Notes under the pieces: model-generated | Databases searched by the model: none | Told to the model about the DNA's origin: nothing | The model's input: the letters and a program-made list of their open reading frames with translations, nothing else | Assembly (NCBI RefSeq): GCF_963678975.1 | Contig: NC_089276.1 | Span: 496,001-560,000 of the forward strand | Source: Dysidea avara | Lineage: Eukaryota; Porifera; Demospongiae; Dictyoceratida; Dysideidae | DNA: 64,000 nucleotides | Direction of reading: 5' to 3' | Shown here: positions 12,501 to 27,400 of the stretch, piece by piece | How positions within the stretch are numbered: the stretch's first letter is position 1 | Layout of the letters: each line of letters opens with the position of its first letter | Translations under genes and position numbers: made by a program

Positions 12501-15500
12501 GATGGAGTCATTGTGGGATTGAGTTATATATGTCATACTGAAATTGTCGCACAATGTTAAAATAATCACGGAAGACTGAACATGCTTTTGTCGAAGTGTT
12601 GAAAAAAATCGAAGCTCGCACCGCTCCTTTCACAAGTTAGACCTTTTTTTAGACTTGGATTTGGCACAGCTGGGAAATGGCAACAATCAATAATGTCGAG
12701 CCGGGTTAGCGGTAGCCAGTGCCTATGGTGTCACAGCAGTATAAAAAAAAAGAACACGTGTGTTGAAGAAGCAGCTTGTGTGGATTTATACGATGGGAAC
12801 GAGTTGTCACAAGTTGTGCCTTCACTTCAGTGGTGCCACAGTAGTACGAAGAACAGGTACAGTTTCTAATATGAACCACACCCACTTTACACGTAGCGCA
12901 AAATAACATTCTACAAGGAAGCTTACCCAGTTAGGTGTTGGTAAAGTCCATCCATACAAGTGTAGTTTAATAGAAGATGAAAACGGCCTTAAAACACTCT
13001 AGAAACAGATGGGTGCTAAACAGAATTTTCCATGATATTTTTGGACTTTTCCGTTCATCGTAACAAACATACATACAACGTTAGATTGTACCTCCCATAA
13101 TCGAATTCTTTTAGGTATGCCTATAAAATAAATAGAGTGGTTAACCATTGGCCTGAGTGACTGGTTGCCCACTGCAGGCTATGTGATTATGCTTGGAGGG
13201 AGCATTACAAATCAATGATCAAAAGTGAGATTTGTGATGCTTGAGGTCTTTTCTGCTAGCAGGTTACTAACCATTTTAAGAACCTGCTAGCAGGTCTCTT
13301 AGTGGATTTTAAAGACCTCATTATCCTCCAAAGATCAAAGCATATTAATTATGCATACCATTTTCTAGCATGAAATACAGCATTGAAAACAAGAAAGCAC
13401 TTACCGGGTAAAGATTTTTTTTAAATCACCAAAACTCAAAATTTAGTCTGCCTCACTGCCTGACTACTACATTCACAAGCCTAGAGGCCAAACAAAGCAG
13501 CGCATGGCCATTATTTTACTCCCCACAATAACAAACTGACCGGTGGGATATGCCTTTTGGGATTCCAATGAGTGTAGGCCCTCTGCGCCTTGCTTTTAAG
13601 GCTGCTTGTCTTCTTCTTCATCCGACGAAACAATACTGAGGCATTAATTTTCCGTATCAACATGTTCTTTCAGCTGCATAATATTATTTAGATGCCAGAA
13701 AATTATTTCAGAGCTGGATTTCAGAAGTGCTTCAGTCCTGGCACTACTATAGTCTCGTCCCCAGCCTCCCACGCGCTCGATCACGCGAAGGTTGTCTGGT
13801 GACATTAGTCCAAGTTCTTGGCCCAGGAAGTGCGCGTTAATAAAGTATACATCTGAAAAACTAGCTTAGTAGTTGTCTAAAGGTCTTCTTCATCGTTGAT
13901 TATTGTTCTAAGTCGAATGCTAAGAAGGTTTTCATACATAAGTTTTAATCGGCATTTATTAGTCGCTCCAGCGATTTTTGTAAAGTAGTACACCTTTACG
14001 CGGATGAAAAGTTTATTCATTTGAATGTAAGCATGAATGAGCACAAGAAACAAGTTTGCATCAATATTTCACCCATCAAATAATAAATATCAGGTGGACT
14101 AATAGCGATAGAGTATGGAGACCATACACACACACCTCTTAACAATCTAGCTATTTGCTTAACAGTAAACAAGAAGACCTCACCCCTTATTGGTCTAGCT
14201 AGCTGCACATTGGCTGACTCGAGATACTCTAATACAACAGTCATGTGTGATATTCTAATAGAACAGCCACAAGTTACACTGTAGCTAGCTGTGCTACAAC
14301 AAAAAAATAAACAAACTAGTATTTTAAAAATTGTTAATTTAAAATTAAGGTAGGTATCTATACAATAAAAAGTAATGAAACAAGAGGTATTGCAGCATAG
14401 CTTGGTTGAAAAGTCCCTACTTTTGCACATTAGCTATAAAATTATTTTGTTCAATGCCAAAGTAGGGATTTCCCTATGCTGTGATACCATCATTCATCTC
14501 TTGTTTCACTACTTTTTATTGCATAGATCTCTACTTTATTTTTAAATTAACAATTTTTAAATTTATTTTCACCTATTGTATTCAATGCTTTATTTATAGC
14601 CAGTCACATATTGTGATACAGTGGGAATATTGTGATGTCAGTACACTTCATTACTGGTCACTGTTGTTACAGGTTTATCAAGAGATTGACCAACTTCTTC
14701 AAGCCGAGTAACTACATCTTTACCAGCATATCATATAACACACAAAACATGAAAACCTTCTCCACCATTGGCTGTAGTCTTGTCAACTTCCTAACCAAGA
14801 CAACCGAGGTGTGTGGGTGTGTGTGTAGTGTAGTGTGGGTGTGTGTAGTGTGTGTGGGCACGCGGGGTAGATTTAGGATTTACAAAAGGTGGGGGAAGGG
14901 AGGCTAACTCAAGATACATGTGAAGGTGTGCATAGCATACCTCCCAGCACATGCTGGAACTATGGGGTCTGGGGGCATGCCCCACCAGGAAATTTTTGAA
15001 AAAACAGATGCTAAAATACAGCCATTTCCACATACAAATGCTTATAATTTATATACAATTAGGTATAGCTCTGCAGCATTTGTTAATGAAAAGGTTTGAG
15101 TAGCTAGGTACAGACAACCAACACCCTCTCACAATTGCACAACAACAGTAGAATAATAATGTAATTGAAACTGGAAAATTTTGAGATTTGAATGAGCATT
15201 TTCAGTGACATGTATACTTGAATTAAGTATTGCCATACATAATGACTCAATGGCAGATCCAGGATGGGGCATTTGGGGCAAATGCCCCCCCCCCAACCTT
15301 GTGGGGGAGCCATACTCCTTTTCATTAAAATAATAAACTTATGTCAGGCCAATATCAATTTATAGCTCATGAAAATATGCACATTTTACTAACATCTATT
15401 ACAAATTCACCTCAAACCAAAGCAAACCAAAGTCAAACTAGCTGTGAAATTGTCATCCAGCACCTTCGTGCATACCAAGCACCTCTAAAATAATTATTGT

Positions 15501-16565
15501 GTTGCTATTGTTTAAGACATTCATAGCCTTTTAAATGGCTTTTAAGACTCTGCAAGGCCAAAATGGCAAAAATCAACCGTGAAACACTGCTAAGAGGTGA
15601 TTATTTGCTGTTTCAAAAATGCAGGAGAATCTGGCTCTCCCCAACCACCTACAATTTACCCTATTTGTGCCCCTCCCCTTGCCAGCTCCTGGATCTGCCC
15701 CTGTGACTGTACAAGTAGATGAATCAGTTATTAATGAAGGCCTTTAATAGACCAATGCACTTCATTGTATGTAGTTATAGACACATCCTTAGGTGCAGAC
15801 AGATATGGTAGCAGAACCAACTATTATGTATCTGCTGAATGTTCTATTAGAGTAGTTAGGTGGCTGCTCTGTTAGAGTATCTCGATCTCGTGCACTTCCA
15901 ATGCTGATCCTAGTGATCTGGTTGGATAACCTTTATAATCCAGTGATAGCCTTGAAAAGATGGTTATGAAGTGGGTTTAATGAGTATTTGTACTAATAAG
16001 TCATCGTTATAACTATGCAATGACAAAAGTTCATTCAGACTTTAGCATGTTGATCAAATTAAGTCTAAAAAGTGTGTGTGTGTGTGTGTAGTGTGCCTGC
16101 TCGCGCACATGTTGCCAGACCCCCTGTGGCAGATACGGCATCCCATCACTTGTAGGTGATGTGGCTAACCCTGGCTCTGCCGTGTGGTGACCAGACAGAG
16201 CTAGGGAACTCCCCCATGTTGGGCTCACAAGCCAGCAAGAGAGCTTTACATTATGCATATACCATGCTTTGCACAAGGTTGACCAAGTCTCTGACTCAGG
16301 TCCCTGCAATTGTTTATGGCCTATTCACCCTCCTGGGGGTCCTCTTACTTTACATAAATTTCAGTAGCGTGTAAATAGGTTATTCAGCGTCTCCTGAGTG
16401 TGTACCTTCCATGAAGGGTTGAGGTGGAGATGATGATCACAATGGTCTCCAAACAAGCAAAAGTTTGTGTTTGTGCACGTGCACGTACATGTGCGTTGTG
16501 TGGTGTGTTTATTTTGTGGTGGACAGTATATGCAGTGTACACACACACAACACACAAACATACAC

Positions 16566-16612
<47 letters not shown>

Positions 16613-19600
16613 AACACACACAACACACACTACACACACACACACACAAACATACACAACACACACACACATACACTACACACACACACACACACACACT
16701 ACACACACACTACACACACACATACACACACACACACACATACTACACACACATATACACACATACACTACACACACATACACTACACACACATACACTA
16801 CACACACATACACTACACACACATACACTACACACACATACACTACACAACACACCTTATCCTCTAATACAATTACTCCCCTATATAGGGCACACAGCGG
16901 TTCCTCATAGACCTCATAGCAGATATAGTATCCCAGCTAAGTCAGGTTAGTAATGTATTGTGGGGTTGAGTTATTCTACACTCACAACAGGTGACGGCAC
17001 ACAAGAAGACAGCAGATGTGTTCACTCCACAGTGTATACAGAACACTTTGTGTCGTGATTACTTCCTGTTTATTGGTTATGTTAGTTACCAGAAGCCGGC
17101 AGTGTTGTTAGCATGTAATGCATATGCTCCGTAAGTATGTGTCTGTGTGTGTGTTAGGTAATGCTTTATAAGTGTCCGTGTGGTGTGTGTATGTGTGTGT
17201 TGTGCTGGGAGACATAGCCAGGGGTGGATAACCATGGAGATAATAAGAGGGAATATGTTGCCTTAGTTACAATGGAACCTCTCTTTACCACTCCTAATTA
17301 AGAACATGTAAACAAACTTGTACATTTTGGGATAATAGTAGTGGCTTTGGTACAGAGAGGTGTTAAATGGCATGACTTCCCTATAGTCTGTTCGCGTTCA
17401 CCTCACCTGAGCCCTCGTTCCTTGTTAATAACTCTTGTCAGCTGCCCAAACATTTAGTAGCACATTGGAAGTTAATCCTAGCAGGAACAAGTGAGTTATG
17501 AGGATTTTAAAATATCCCATACATTTAGTATGGACAACGATTCAGAACGCAAACATGTTTACAACATGAAAACATGCTTGTTCCAGTACAAAACCATTGG
17601 GAGTGAACACATGTTCACCTCTGTGATATTACTATAGTATGTTCATGTTGAGCTGAATCCTGAAAAACAGCTAAAAATTAAAAGTGGATTTTTTCTCAAC
17701 AGAGTTAACATTTCACCAACCAGATGATTATTGGTAACAACAAAGGTGTCAACAACAGACACGTATGGTTTGGCTCCATTACAAGTTCGGGAAAGGGCTG
17801 TAATGGACACTGTACTTATATGGCTTCCCCATAGAAATGTACTGTGAAAATTTTGATTGGCTGTAAATATTATGTCAGACATTTGAACAAAAAGATTTGA
17901 AATATTTTTAGCAGGTTAAGCAGTACTACAAATGAGCCAAATTTCAAGATCGTGTGTAATTGCATCCATGAGTTATTAAATGTTTTTGAGGATTCAGCTC
18001 AACGTGAACATACTATATACTTGGCAGGGCTCAGGTGAATGCTTACTGACTATAGTAGAGAGTAAAAGGTGTTTTTACAAAACAAAGGTCAAAGTCAATT
18101 TAGGAAGATGAGTGAAGGGCATAATTCTCCCCTTATGAAGAATCCTATATAATTCAGCTTGGCTACTTATGTGATCTTGTGTTATTGTTTTTATACCAGT
18201 CTCCTGGCGATATGTGACATACCCAATCGTAATGACTTGATAAAGTTGATTATTTCATCGTTGGATTATGGACATGATGTGTATAGTAGGGTCATACTAA
18301 ACAAGGTGTTGACGGCTAGTGATCAGGTGATCCCCTGATGATGTCATCACTAGGTCATGTGAACTGTTATAGGCAATGAGACTATATGCTACTAAACACC
18401 TCGGAGTGTTACTACGTGCTAAGATGCAGTTCTTTAACAATTGGGGTATACAAATGTTGGTTACCCAGGTAATGTGTAATGTCATCATGTTGTGTATCAT
18501 GTGATCTCACCAGCTGTATGATGTTGATGAGGAGGTTGCCATGAAAGCGGTGGACATCCTTGATGAAGCTTGTGAAGAAGAGGTGTGTGGTTGTGATCAT
18601 GTGTGGGTGTGGTCATCAGGGTATTCCCCTTGTAGTCATGTCTAATAGCATTGATCATCCATCGACCAGCATTGTTACATCTTGCTGAGAAGGGTGTGTC
18701 TCTATTAACAAGGTGAGTATGATGTCATGTGACATCACATGACATGATCATACCATCAGGTTCATCTCAACCTCCCGAGGGTTCACCCTGATGAAGGAGC
18801 TAGGTTATCTTGATAGTGAGCTACTAAGATGGTTCACTAATTACAATGAGGTCTATGTCCAGTTGGTGGAGCGACGACTAGCTGAGGCCTTCACCTCTTA
18901 TAAATGTGCACAGGAGGGTAGCTATGTTAGGAGATCTGCTATCAAGTGAGTATTATGTGGGTGCTTATTATTGGTGGAGGCTTAGCTCATTAATGATGGG
19001 TGCATAGATTTTGCCATACATTTCCTATAGGGAAGCCATAGAAGTGTATAATCGATTACTGTTGCCATTTAATCATCTGGTTGGCTGAAATGGTAATTTT
19101 CTTGAGAAAAAAAGATGCCATTCTTTTTAAACTGTTTTCTCAAGGCTTAACTTGTATACTATCTATCAGGGGCGTAGCCAGGATTTTTTTGAAGGGGGTT
19201 CGGTATTTTAAAGTGGAATGTCTTAAGGGGAAGGCCTGGGTGCTTCCCCTAGACCATGTTTGAACGAAAATGCATACACAAAATGTGCCCTTAGGTAGTA
19301 ACATTAAAAGGTGTTTGTGCATCTAACTAGCTAAAACCTACACACTGCTGTTTATGCAGCTTATAGAAACTATAAACCTATTGTAAAACTAACTAATCTT
19401 CACTTCCAGACAGCATACTGACAGCCAACTTCAATTTCCTAGCACACGGAAACCCTCTGACGCCACACTCGAGTCCCTTAGTTGGCAATACTTCTTCCAG
19501 CTATACATTATTCTCGGCCGGTCCTCCTGTTGATGGTCAATAACTTCAGATTTGGCTTGTACTCCAATATGTTCGAGACATCACGTGCCCACATGTAACA

Positions 19601-22600
19601 AATAAACAAACCATTCATCAAGTAAATATACATCAACAATTCACAGTTTGTGCTAACCTGACACATGTATAACACGACCACTTAAGTTTAGTAGCTGCTG
19701 CCTTGTAATATGTCTCAACTGACCATTGAATAGTCCTCCGCCATTTCACTCGCACCATTTCAACCATGCATCACGTGCGCAATCGATCACGTGATACATT
19801 AGATATGCTTTGCAATCAATCAGCATTAATGTGATGTGACCCTCAAGAGTAGCACAGAGGAGCGACAATGGGCAAGTAGCTACCGGAGAGCTCCAGGGTC
19901 GTAAGATTTGGTGTGATTTTTAATTTTAAAAAATTCTGCCTCTGAAAGGGGGGGTTCATCCGAACCATCCGAACCCCCCTGCCTACGCCCTTGACTATAA
20001 TAGCAGGTGCTTATTATGAGTACTGTGGTGGATGTTAATTATTATAACTGGTTGATGCTTATTAACAGTACTGGGTACATAAAATAACCCCATGTAGATA
20101 CATATTACTAGCACATAATTCCTTGTAGGAGTTGTCGTAAGGCTGAAGTGTTTGTGCCAATCCACTTCTATGGTCAATTGATACAGCAACGATCTGGTTG
20201 TGAACTACTGAAGAAAAAGGTATACTATGTCAATGCTGGGAGATAGTGTCACTCTTTTTGTACAGGATCATGTCAAGATATTTGCTGACATCATACGACG
20301 TCGTGTGACATCATCAACCAATGTGCTCAACACTAAAGCTATCCTCTGGGCCCTGGTTGGTTATTATTGTATTATTTTTTCCATGATGATGTTGCTATGG
20401 TAACTAGGGTCATATTGGTTCATCAGGTCTTGGACTTGACCTGTTAATTGCAGCTGACATTATTAGTGAAATTGTAGTCATGGCAACTAGTAACCCTGTG
20501 TTCTCCATCAGAGGGTGAGTATCACATGATCTCATGTTGGATCACTTGATCTGGCATTGTATCACATGATGCATAGTTCTAGTGTAACAACAATTTTACA
20601 GCAGAAGTCATGTACACTTTGAAGTTCTAAAATGAAGCTATTTCATTAGTCAAAATCTTGTACACGTGACTTCTCTTTAGTATTGTTACAGTCGATTTCA
20701 AGTTGCTTGTGAATGCATTTGAGCAATTTGCACACATGATCATGTGAATGTTTATGTGCAGTGTTTAAACGTGCTGAATAACTACCTCAGTATGCCCCTG
20801 ACATTGTCTAACAAACTATGTACCACTCTGCGTGGGCAGTTCAAAGGCACCGCCAGTGCCATAATTTGTATATTGCACTGCTGCAGACTGCAGTGAGTGC
20901 ATTATAACTTATAACGCACTGGTTGTGGTTTTGTAGACTGCAACGAGTGCATTATACGTTATAATGCACCGACTGCAGTGCAATATACAGATATTGCACT
21001 GGCTGCAGTTTTGTGCAGCATAGCACAAGTGCCGGTGGCCAAGACCACTATGACACCTCACCTAATAGGTGGAAAGACACTTCACAGATCATTCGAATTC
21101 TTTTATAGCCTGACATGTAAAGGTCGATTGTGGGCCATAACGTCACCAATACGTATAATGTTTACCAAGCAGCCAAGGGCGATCGAAAAAGCCAACACGG
21201 TGGCCACAACTCTGGTCTACATATATATAAACGTACTTATACACCTTACTAGTCTGGTGCCATCCTAGCTCAGATTAAACTGTAGTCCACTTCGACAATG
21301 ACTCAATACTGAAACTAATATATTCTAAATAATACTCACCTTTACGTTCGATTGTGGTAACCAATTTTGTCATGCCACCAGATTCGAGTTTAGCCAGTGT
21401 GAATAGTAAGAATTAGACTAATATCGTTTAGTAGTTAGGTTTTGTTTACTTAAACCGTCTATTTAGCTGCTTTTTTTTTGCTCGAGAGAATCACTATGGC
21501 AATTAATCTGGCGCTTAGTCTATATGGCGATTGAGTGATCACGCTGGCATGCTGAGCACTACATGATGAGAGTCGAACAGCGAATACAGGTTAGTGATAT
21601 AACCCATAGCGTACTAGCTTTCAATATCTCAGGTGGCTGCAGAAGGAACGTCATTGCAACGTTCGGCTTGGTTACCCACAATCGATGTTAGAAACCTGGC
21701 CTTTATAAGTGTTACAGCTATCTTGCGAGACCCTCCCCACCTATTAGGTGAGTGGTACATAACAGTTATACAACGTGCACTCGTGCTCTGCCTGTATAAA
21801 CACACTTGCCTTCGGGCCTGACGTCCCTCAGGCTCGTGCGTTTATATCAGGCAGAGCACTCGTGGCCGTTGTATAACTATATAAAGGTGGCTGGCGAGCA
21901 AATTAGTTACGTTATTCCCTTGATTGTAAAGAAATAGCTCACGTGTTTGAACAATCATGTGTGCGAATTGTTCATTTGCATTTGCAAGCAATCTGAAATT
22001 GACTGTAGAAGAGCTATTGGAACCTGTGTACATGTTGTATACATCTTGTGTTGATCATTTGCACACAGGACATGTTTCTACACATTGTGTCTCATTGCCA
22101 AGACAACCAAGGGTGTGCAGCAATTGAAACAGTTGGGTTGGGTCAGTGTGTGTCACTCACATGAGCACAAGTGGCCAGTGGTCACTAATAAGAACATCAA
22201 GATGACCACACCTCCGCTGAAGAAAGAGAGGTCTATTGTACAACAGAAGTCACTACCAGAAGTGGTGTTGTCTGAGGAGTCCCCTGACATCATGGCAATG
22301 AAGAGAAGAGCCATGTTGAAAAAGTCAAGTAGCACAATGGCTAGTGCCATTCCTCAGAAGATTACAGAAGGGAAGGTGTTTGAAGATGTGTCTGATGTCA
22401 TGGCTACATCACAACGAACAAAGGGGGAATTCCCACGATCACGAGCTAACAACATGTCACCACAGCAACGACCTATCAGTATGATATCATTGAGTAGCCT
22501 GGAGGGGTATGTTGCTATTCCACCTGTTGTCATGTGACTGCATAAAATTTTTAAGGATTGACACAGTTATCATAGACTGTTTAAAGCCCTAAGATGGCAT

Positions 22601-24371
22601 GTTTCATGCAACTTACTGCCCATCAAACAGGGTATGAAGACAGTAGACAACATCTACAAATTTACATATCAACAAAGTATAGGAGTGTATACTGCACAAC
22701 TTAACACAATGCATTACGCAACATCCCTTATACCATCTTACAAGTATTTCCATTTGGTAAAGTACATGTAATTAATTTTAATAGAAAATTGAATTTGCAA
22801 TTGTCATTACAACAAAGAAATTAAAACTTTTAGATAAGTTGATGCTATGCTACTTTTAAAATCCAGGCACCTAGTTATACTCTACCTTGAATAATCAAAT
22901 TATAGTGCAATAAAAAAGTATTAATTTAAAGCTGCAAGTAGGGTTCCAGAAGTGAAACAAGAGATGATGGTAGCTATGAGGGAAAAACTCTACTTGGCAT
23001 TGTAGCAATCCCTAAATTGGCATGTAAAGATACCTATCAATTTAGGGATTTTTCCACATTGCTACAATGCCAAGTAGGGATTTTCCCTCATAGTTATCAT
23101 CATCTCTTGTTTCACTACTTTTTATCTCTGGAACTGCTACGTAATATTTCTTTTTATAGTTTAATTTTTTTTGTTAGAACAACTATAAAATACACGTGTA
23201 GGGGGGGGGGGGGGGGCTACTAAACAGTAGTATTAGAAATAACACTATTAATTGTTTTGTTATATAGTATGTTCACGTTGAGCTGAATCCTGAAAAACGG
23301 CTAAAAATTAAAAGTGGATTTTTTCTCAACATAGTTAACATTTCAGCCAACCAGATGATTATTGGTAACAGCAAAGGTGTCAACAACAGACATGTACGGT
23401 TTGGCTCCATTACAAGTTCGGGAAAGGGCTGTATTGGACACTGTACTTATATGGCTTCCCCATAGGAAATGTATTGTGAAAATTTTGATTGGTCGTAAAT
23501 ATTATGTCAAACATTTGAACAAAAAGATTTTGAAACATTTTTAGCGGGTCAAGCAGTACTACAAATGAGCCAAATTTCAAGATCGTGTGTAATTGCATCC
23601 ATGAGTTATTAAATGTTTTTGAGGGTTCAGCTCAACGTGAACATACTATAGTACATGCAAAGATTAAAATTCACTGTATTTTGTAATTCACTAATTATTT
23701 CATAATTTATCAATTATGTTGCTATAAACCACAAGTTACGTACAGAAGTATCTTCTCAACTGTTTTTTAGTTTATCTATTTCTTACATAAATTCTCTAGA
23801 CAATGCCTCAAGCTAGGCTGCTCTTATAAGACACACTCTTTTAACTTGGAAGGATGTGCACTTACATGGCTGCTAGATTGTTTTTCAGTGCCCATAGGGA
23901 AGCCCCCCATTTACATAATTTCAATGATGGACCACAGTATACATGGCCACTATGTTTATAAGAAAGATAACCTTCAACACAGTACGTAATCAACCTTCAT
24001 TGAAGGTTTATTTTCTGTAGCTTAAAGCTTGTTTGCTCACATGGGTGTGTGGACAGATGCACAGTTTTTCAGGAAACCAGGCACATTGCTGGTTTTATCC
24101 CTAGGTGGTTTGTCAAAACAGTCACTAAAATTTCTATTCTATTGTAAACTGTGCTGTAGTCACTCCTTGATCACGTGATCCATGACATCACATGACCTCA
24201 CTACACAGGGAGATGACATCACCACCTTCAGGGACAGACAAGCCCATGACAATAGGATCCTCTCATAAGACTAGTAGTACTGGTAGCTACCTGGGGTTGT
24301 GTGTGCCACTGGAATATGATACAATGTATAAGGTGAGTGTACTGAGGTGTAGTATAGTGTATGTTTGTTTT

Positions 24372-24452
<81 letters not shown>

Positions 24453-27400
24453 TTGTGGTGAGTAACCTTGTGTATATACTATGCATGAAATTTTCACAAA
24501 CTCCACAAGTGATGATATCTTCATGAAAATACAATCATCAATAGGTTTCACATTTATCACTTCTGATAGTGACAGCAACAAAATGCCTTGTTCTGAATTT
24601 CATGAACAAAGAAATGTGAGAATTCACTACCTCAAAATTTTCGTAGTGTAGTGTGGTATGAAGCTTATCAAACTCTCCTAATTAAGGACACAATACAAAA
24701 CACCTCCATATAAGGACAAAGATTTTGGTCTGGTTAATACATTTTTTATCTCTGAAAGAGGAAATCATATATATATATATTGTAGTAAAAGTAGATGGGG
24801 CTTCAAGGTGTGTGTTACAGAGAGGTAGGTGTCCACTGTATTTTATAATATGGTAATTGTTATTCTTTACTAGTTTAAGATGGAGTCATTCAAGGGATCC
24901 TGGCCAGCCTCATTTCCTGCCAATCTGGATCAACCAGGTGTTGTTGGCCTCTCGCATGATCCATCCCAGTGTCTACAATGCTCATACAAGCCATTGTCAC
25001 AACAGCGGCATTACAGTGTTGACTTCAAGGATCATGTGACCTTTGTACCTACTAATGCTCAGCAAGAGAACAAGATGCGGCCAAGAACTGGGACAAATGA
25101 CAGTGCAATAAGTAGTGATAGTAGCCACACCCCTAACCAGACTGCAGCAATGTATCATGTGACCAGCCACACCCCCAACAGGAATGACAGTGGATTGGAT
25201 GAAGAAGCTGAACAGCCAAAAAGGAGAGGCAGTTTAGCAGGCAGTTTAGGAGGCGTGGCTGCTATTAGTGAACTATACGACAGTACGGACTTCACATCCA
25301 GTGGTGGCTCACATACCACAATTGATTCTCATGTTAGTCACTTAGTACGTAGTATTCATGAGGAAAGAGAGGCTGTGCGTAAAGATGTGTTGAGCCTTGT
25401 GACCAAATTAAGTAGTGAGGTAGCTGCGAGAGCTAACACTCAGGGACTCAACTTGTAAGTCTCTTAGCATTTTGGAAGTAGCTGTTTGTGTGTATAGGAT
25501 TGACCTGTTAAGGCTGTAAATTACATGGGGTGCCCATTATGTGAAGGCATTTTCACATGTAGATTATTTGAACAGTACCCGGAAACAGCCCAAGATGTCT
25601 GCCTCTACTCTCAAGTCAGTGACCTACTTACTGTCTACCAATATAGCATGGCAAGACGTCGAGTGGTACAGTCAAAGTTCCAAGACATGACATTTGACTC
25701 TGTAAGTGACCAAGCTGTATGTACCAACAGCTATAAGCCCCTTAGTATAGCGGCGTAGCCCCCAAAATTGGCAATATTGTGCACTTTTTCATAAAGCCAT
25801 GAAACTTTCCACACTAATAGTAGTCCTCAATACATGTATTTTTAGATATAGTGCCATCGCTGATTTGACCTTTGATGATCTTTACGGCCATTTTTGTACA
25901 GAAAATTGATCATTTTTGTCTTTAACTCCCTGAGGCAGTAATTAATTTGTTAAAAACATGGTACCAAACAAACAATCTTGCTGAAAGAAACGATTTGGTT
26001 TTTATTTGAAGTCAATAGGTGATTTCATTACAAAGTTATGATCATTTTTATTAGCTGCAAAATTCGATATTATTTACCTGCCCTCCAGGTGTGAATTACC
26101 TGTGGGTAGATAATTATGCATAAATTTATCAAATTTTGCAGCTAATAAAAATGATCATAACTTTGTAATGAAATCACCTATTGACTTCAAATAAAAACCA
26201 AATCGTTTCTTTCAGCAAGATCGTTTGTTTGGTACCATGTTTTTAACAAGTTAATTACTGCCTCAGGGAGTTAAAGACAAAAATGATCAATTTTCTGTAC
26301 AAAAATGGCTGTAAAGGTCACCAAAGGTCAAATCAGCGATGGCACTATATCTAAAATTACATGTATTGAGGACTACTATTTATATGGAAAGTTTCATGGC
26401 TTTATGAAAAAGTGCACGATTTTTTGGTTGTGCCGCTATACTACCTGGGCACCATCTTGTGTTGTGTCTATAACTCTGAAGTTGTGTGTAATTACCCCCT
26501 TTGAATTCCAAACTTAGCAAAAATGTAAACATTATTTGTGACTGGATTTAGCAAAATCAACCATATGGGTGAAAAATCCAAAACTGAGATGATACCAGCA
26601 CACTATCAGGTTAACAATTTCTATACAAACTCGCCTTCAACTTGTCGGGCCTGCTTTTGGTAGACTATTTTTTGGTGACCTGTATAACAACACCAGACAT
26701 CTGTACAGGTCTGTGAACACCAGGGATGTGGTAGAGGATTCACAGACGAGCAGGTAGCTGAATTTGGCTGTTTTGTGAAATTTCAGTCTCTGTGACAGGC
26801 TGTTTTGTGGTCTGGTAACTTCATTTACCATTTTGTAGTCCATCTTGTGCCCACCCCGCCACCCAACACCCTTTGTCTTTTAAGGACGGACTCATAATAC
26901 AGCAACACTGGTAAAAAAATGTATATAAAGTGGTGGGAAACCCTACAAGGATTACCTTGGCCACCAGATGCTCTTAAAGGTCATGAATTACTCTACATTG
27001 GTGAAAAATCCATACATGTAGCTTGCCAGGGCTGGTGAGTTACAATGCCAATGCACCCATACAGGTGATTTTCCAAAATTCTTTACCAATAACTAATATT
27101 TAGGTTGTCATGCATGCCATTTATAAACTTCCCTAAATTAATAATGCTAGAAAGATTTCATTACCACCATGTCGTTCACAATGAAAAATGATACCAAGCA
27201 TTTGACAAGCCACTAGCATAGCCACGTAGAGAACAAGCTGTTCAACGATCATCTTCGATCACTTCACTCTTCATCACATCGTCATCTTATTGTACTATGA
27301 AATGTGTTGGTATATTCACATCCTAATGAATCTAATAGTACATGTGATACTTCAATGGCACACATGATGATTATGATCAACCCCCTGGTGTGAACTACAA

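Noticed and set aside
16361..16950. Several 80-160 aa frames of His-Thr or Cys-Val repeats
   Set aside because: These are translations of a CA/GT microsatellite on both strands.
24192..24581. Frames with polyHis-Thr or polyCys-Val
   Set aside because: This is a GT microsatellite by-product; only 24209-24332 is coding (RICTOR exon 33).
26305..26517. Related frames at 26305 and 44753 (MAVKV...) suggesting a conserved gene
   Set aside because: Both lie in the right arm of the two palindromic MITE copies, so the similarity is that of the transposon and the frames are not extended by exons.
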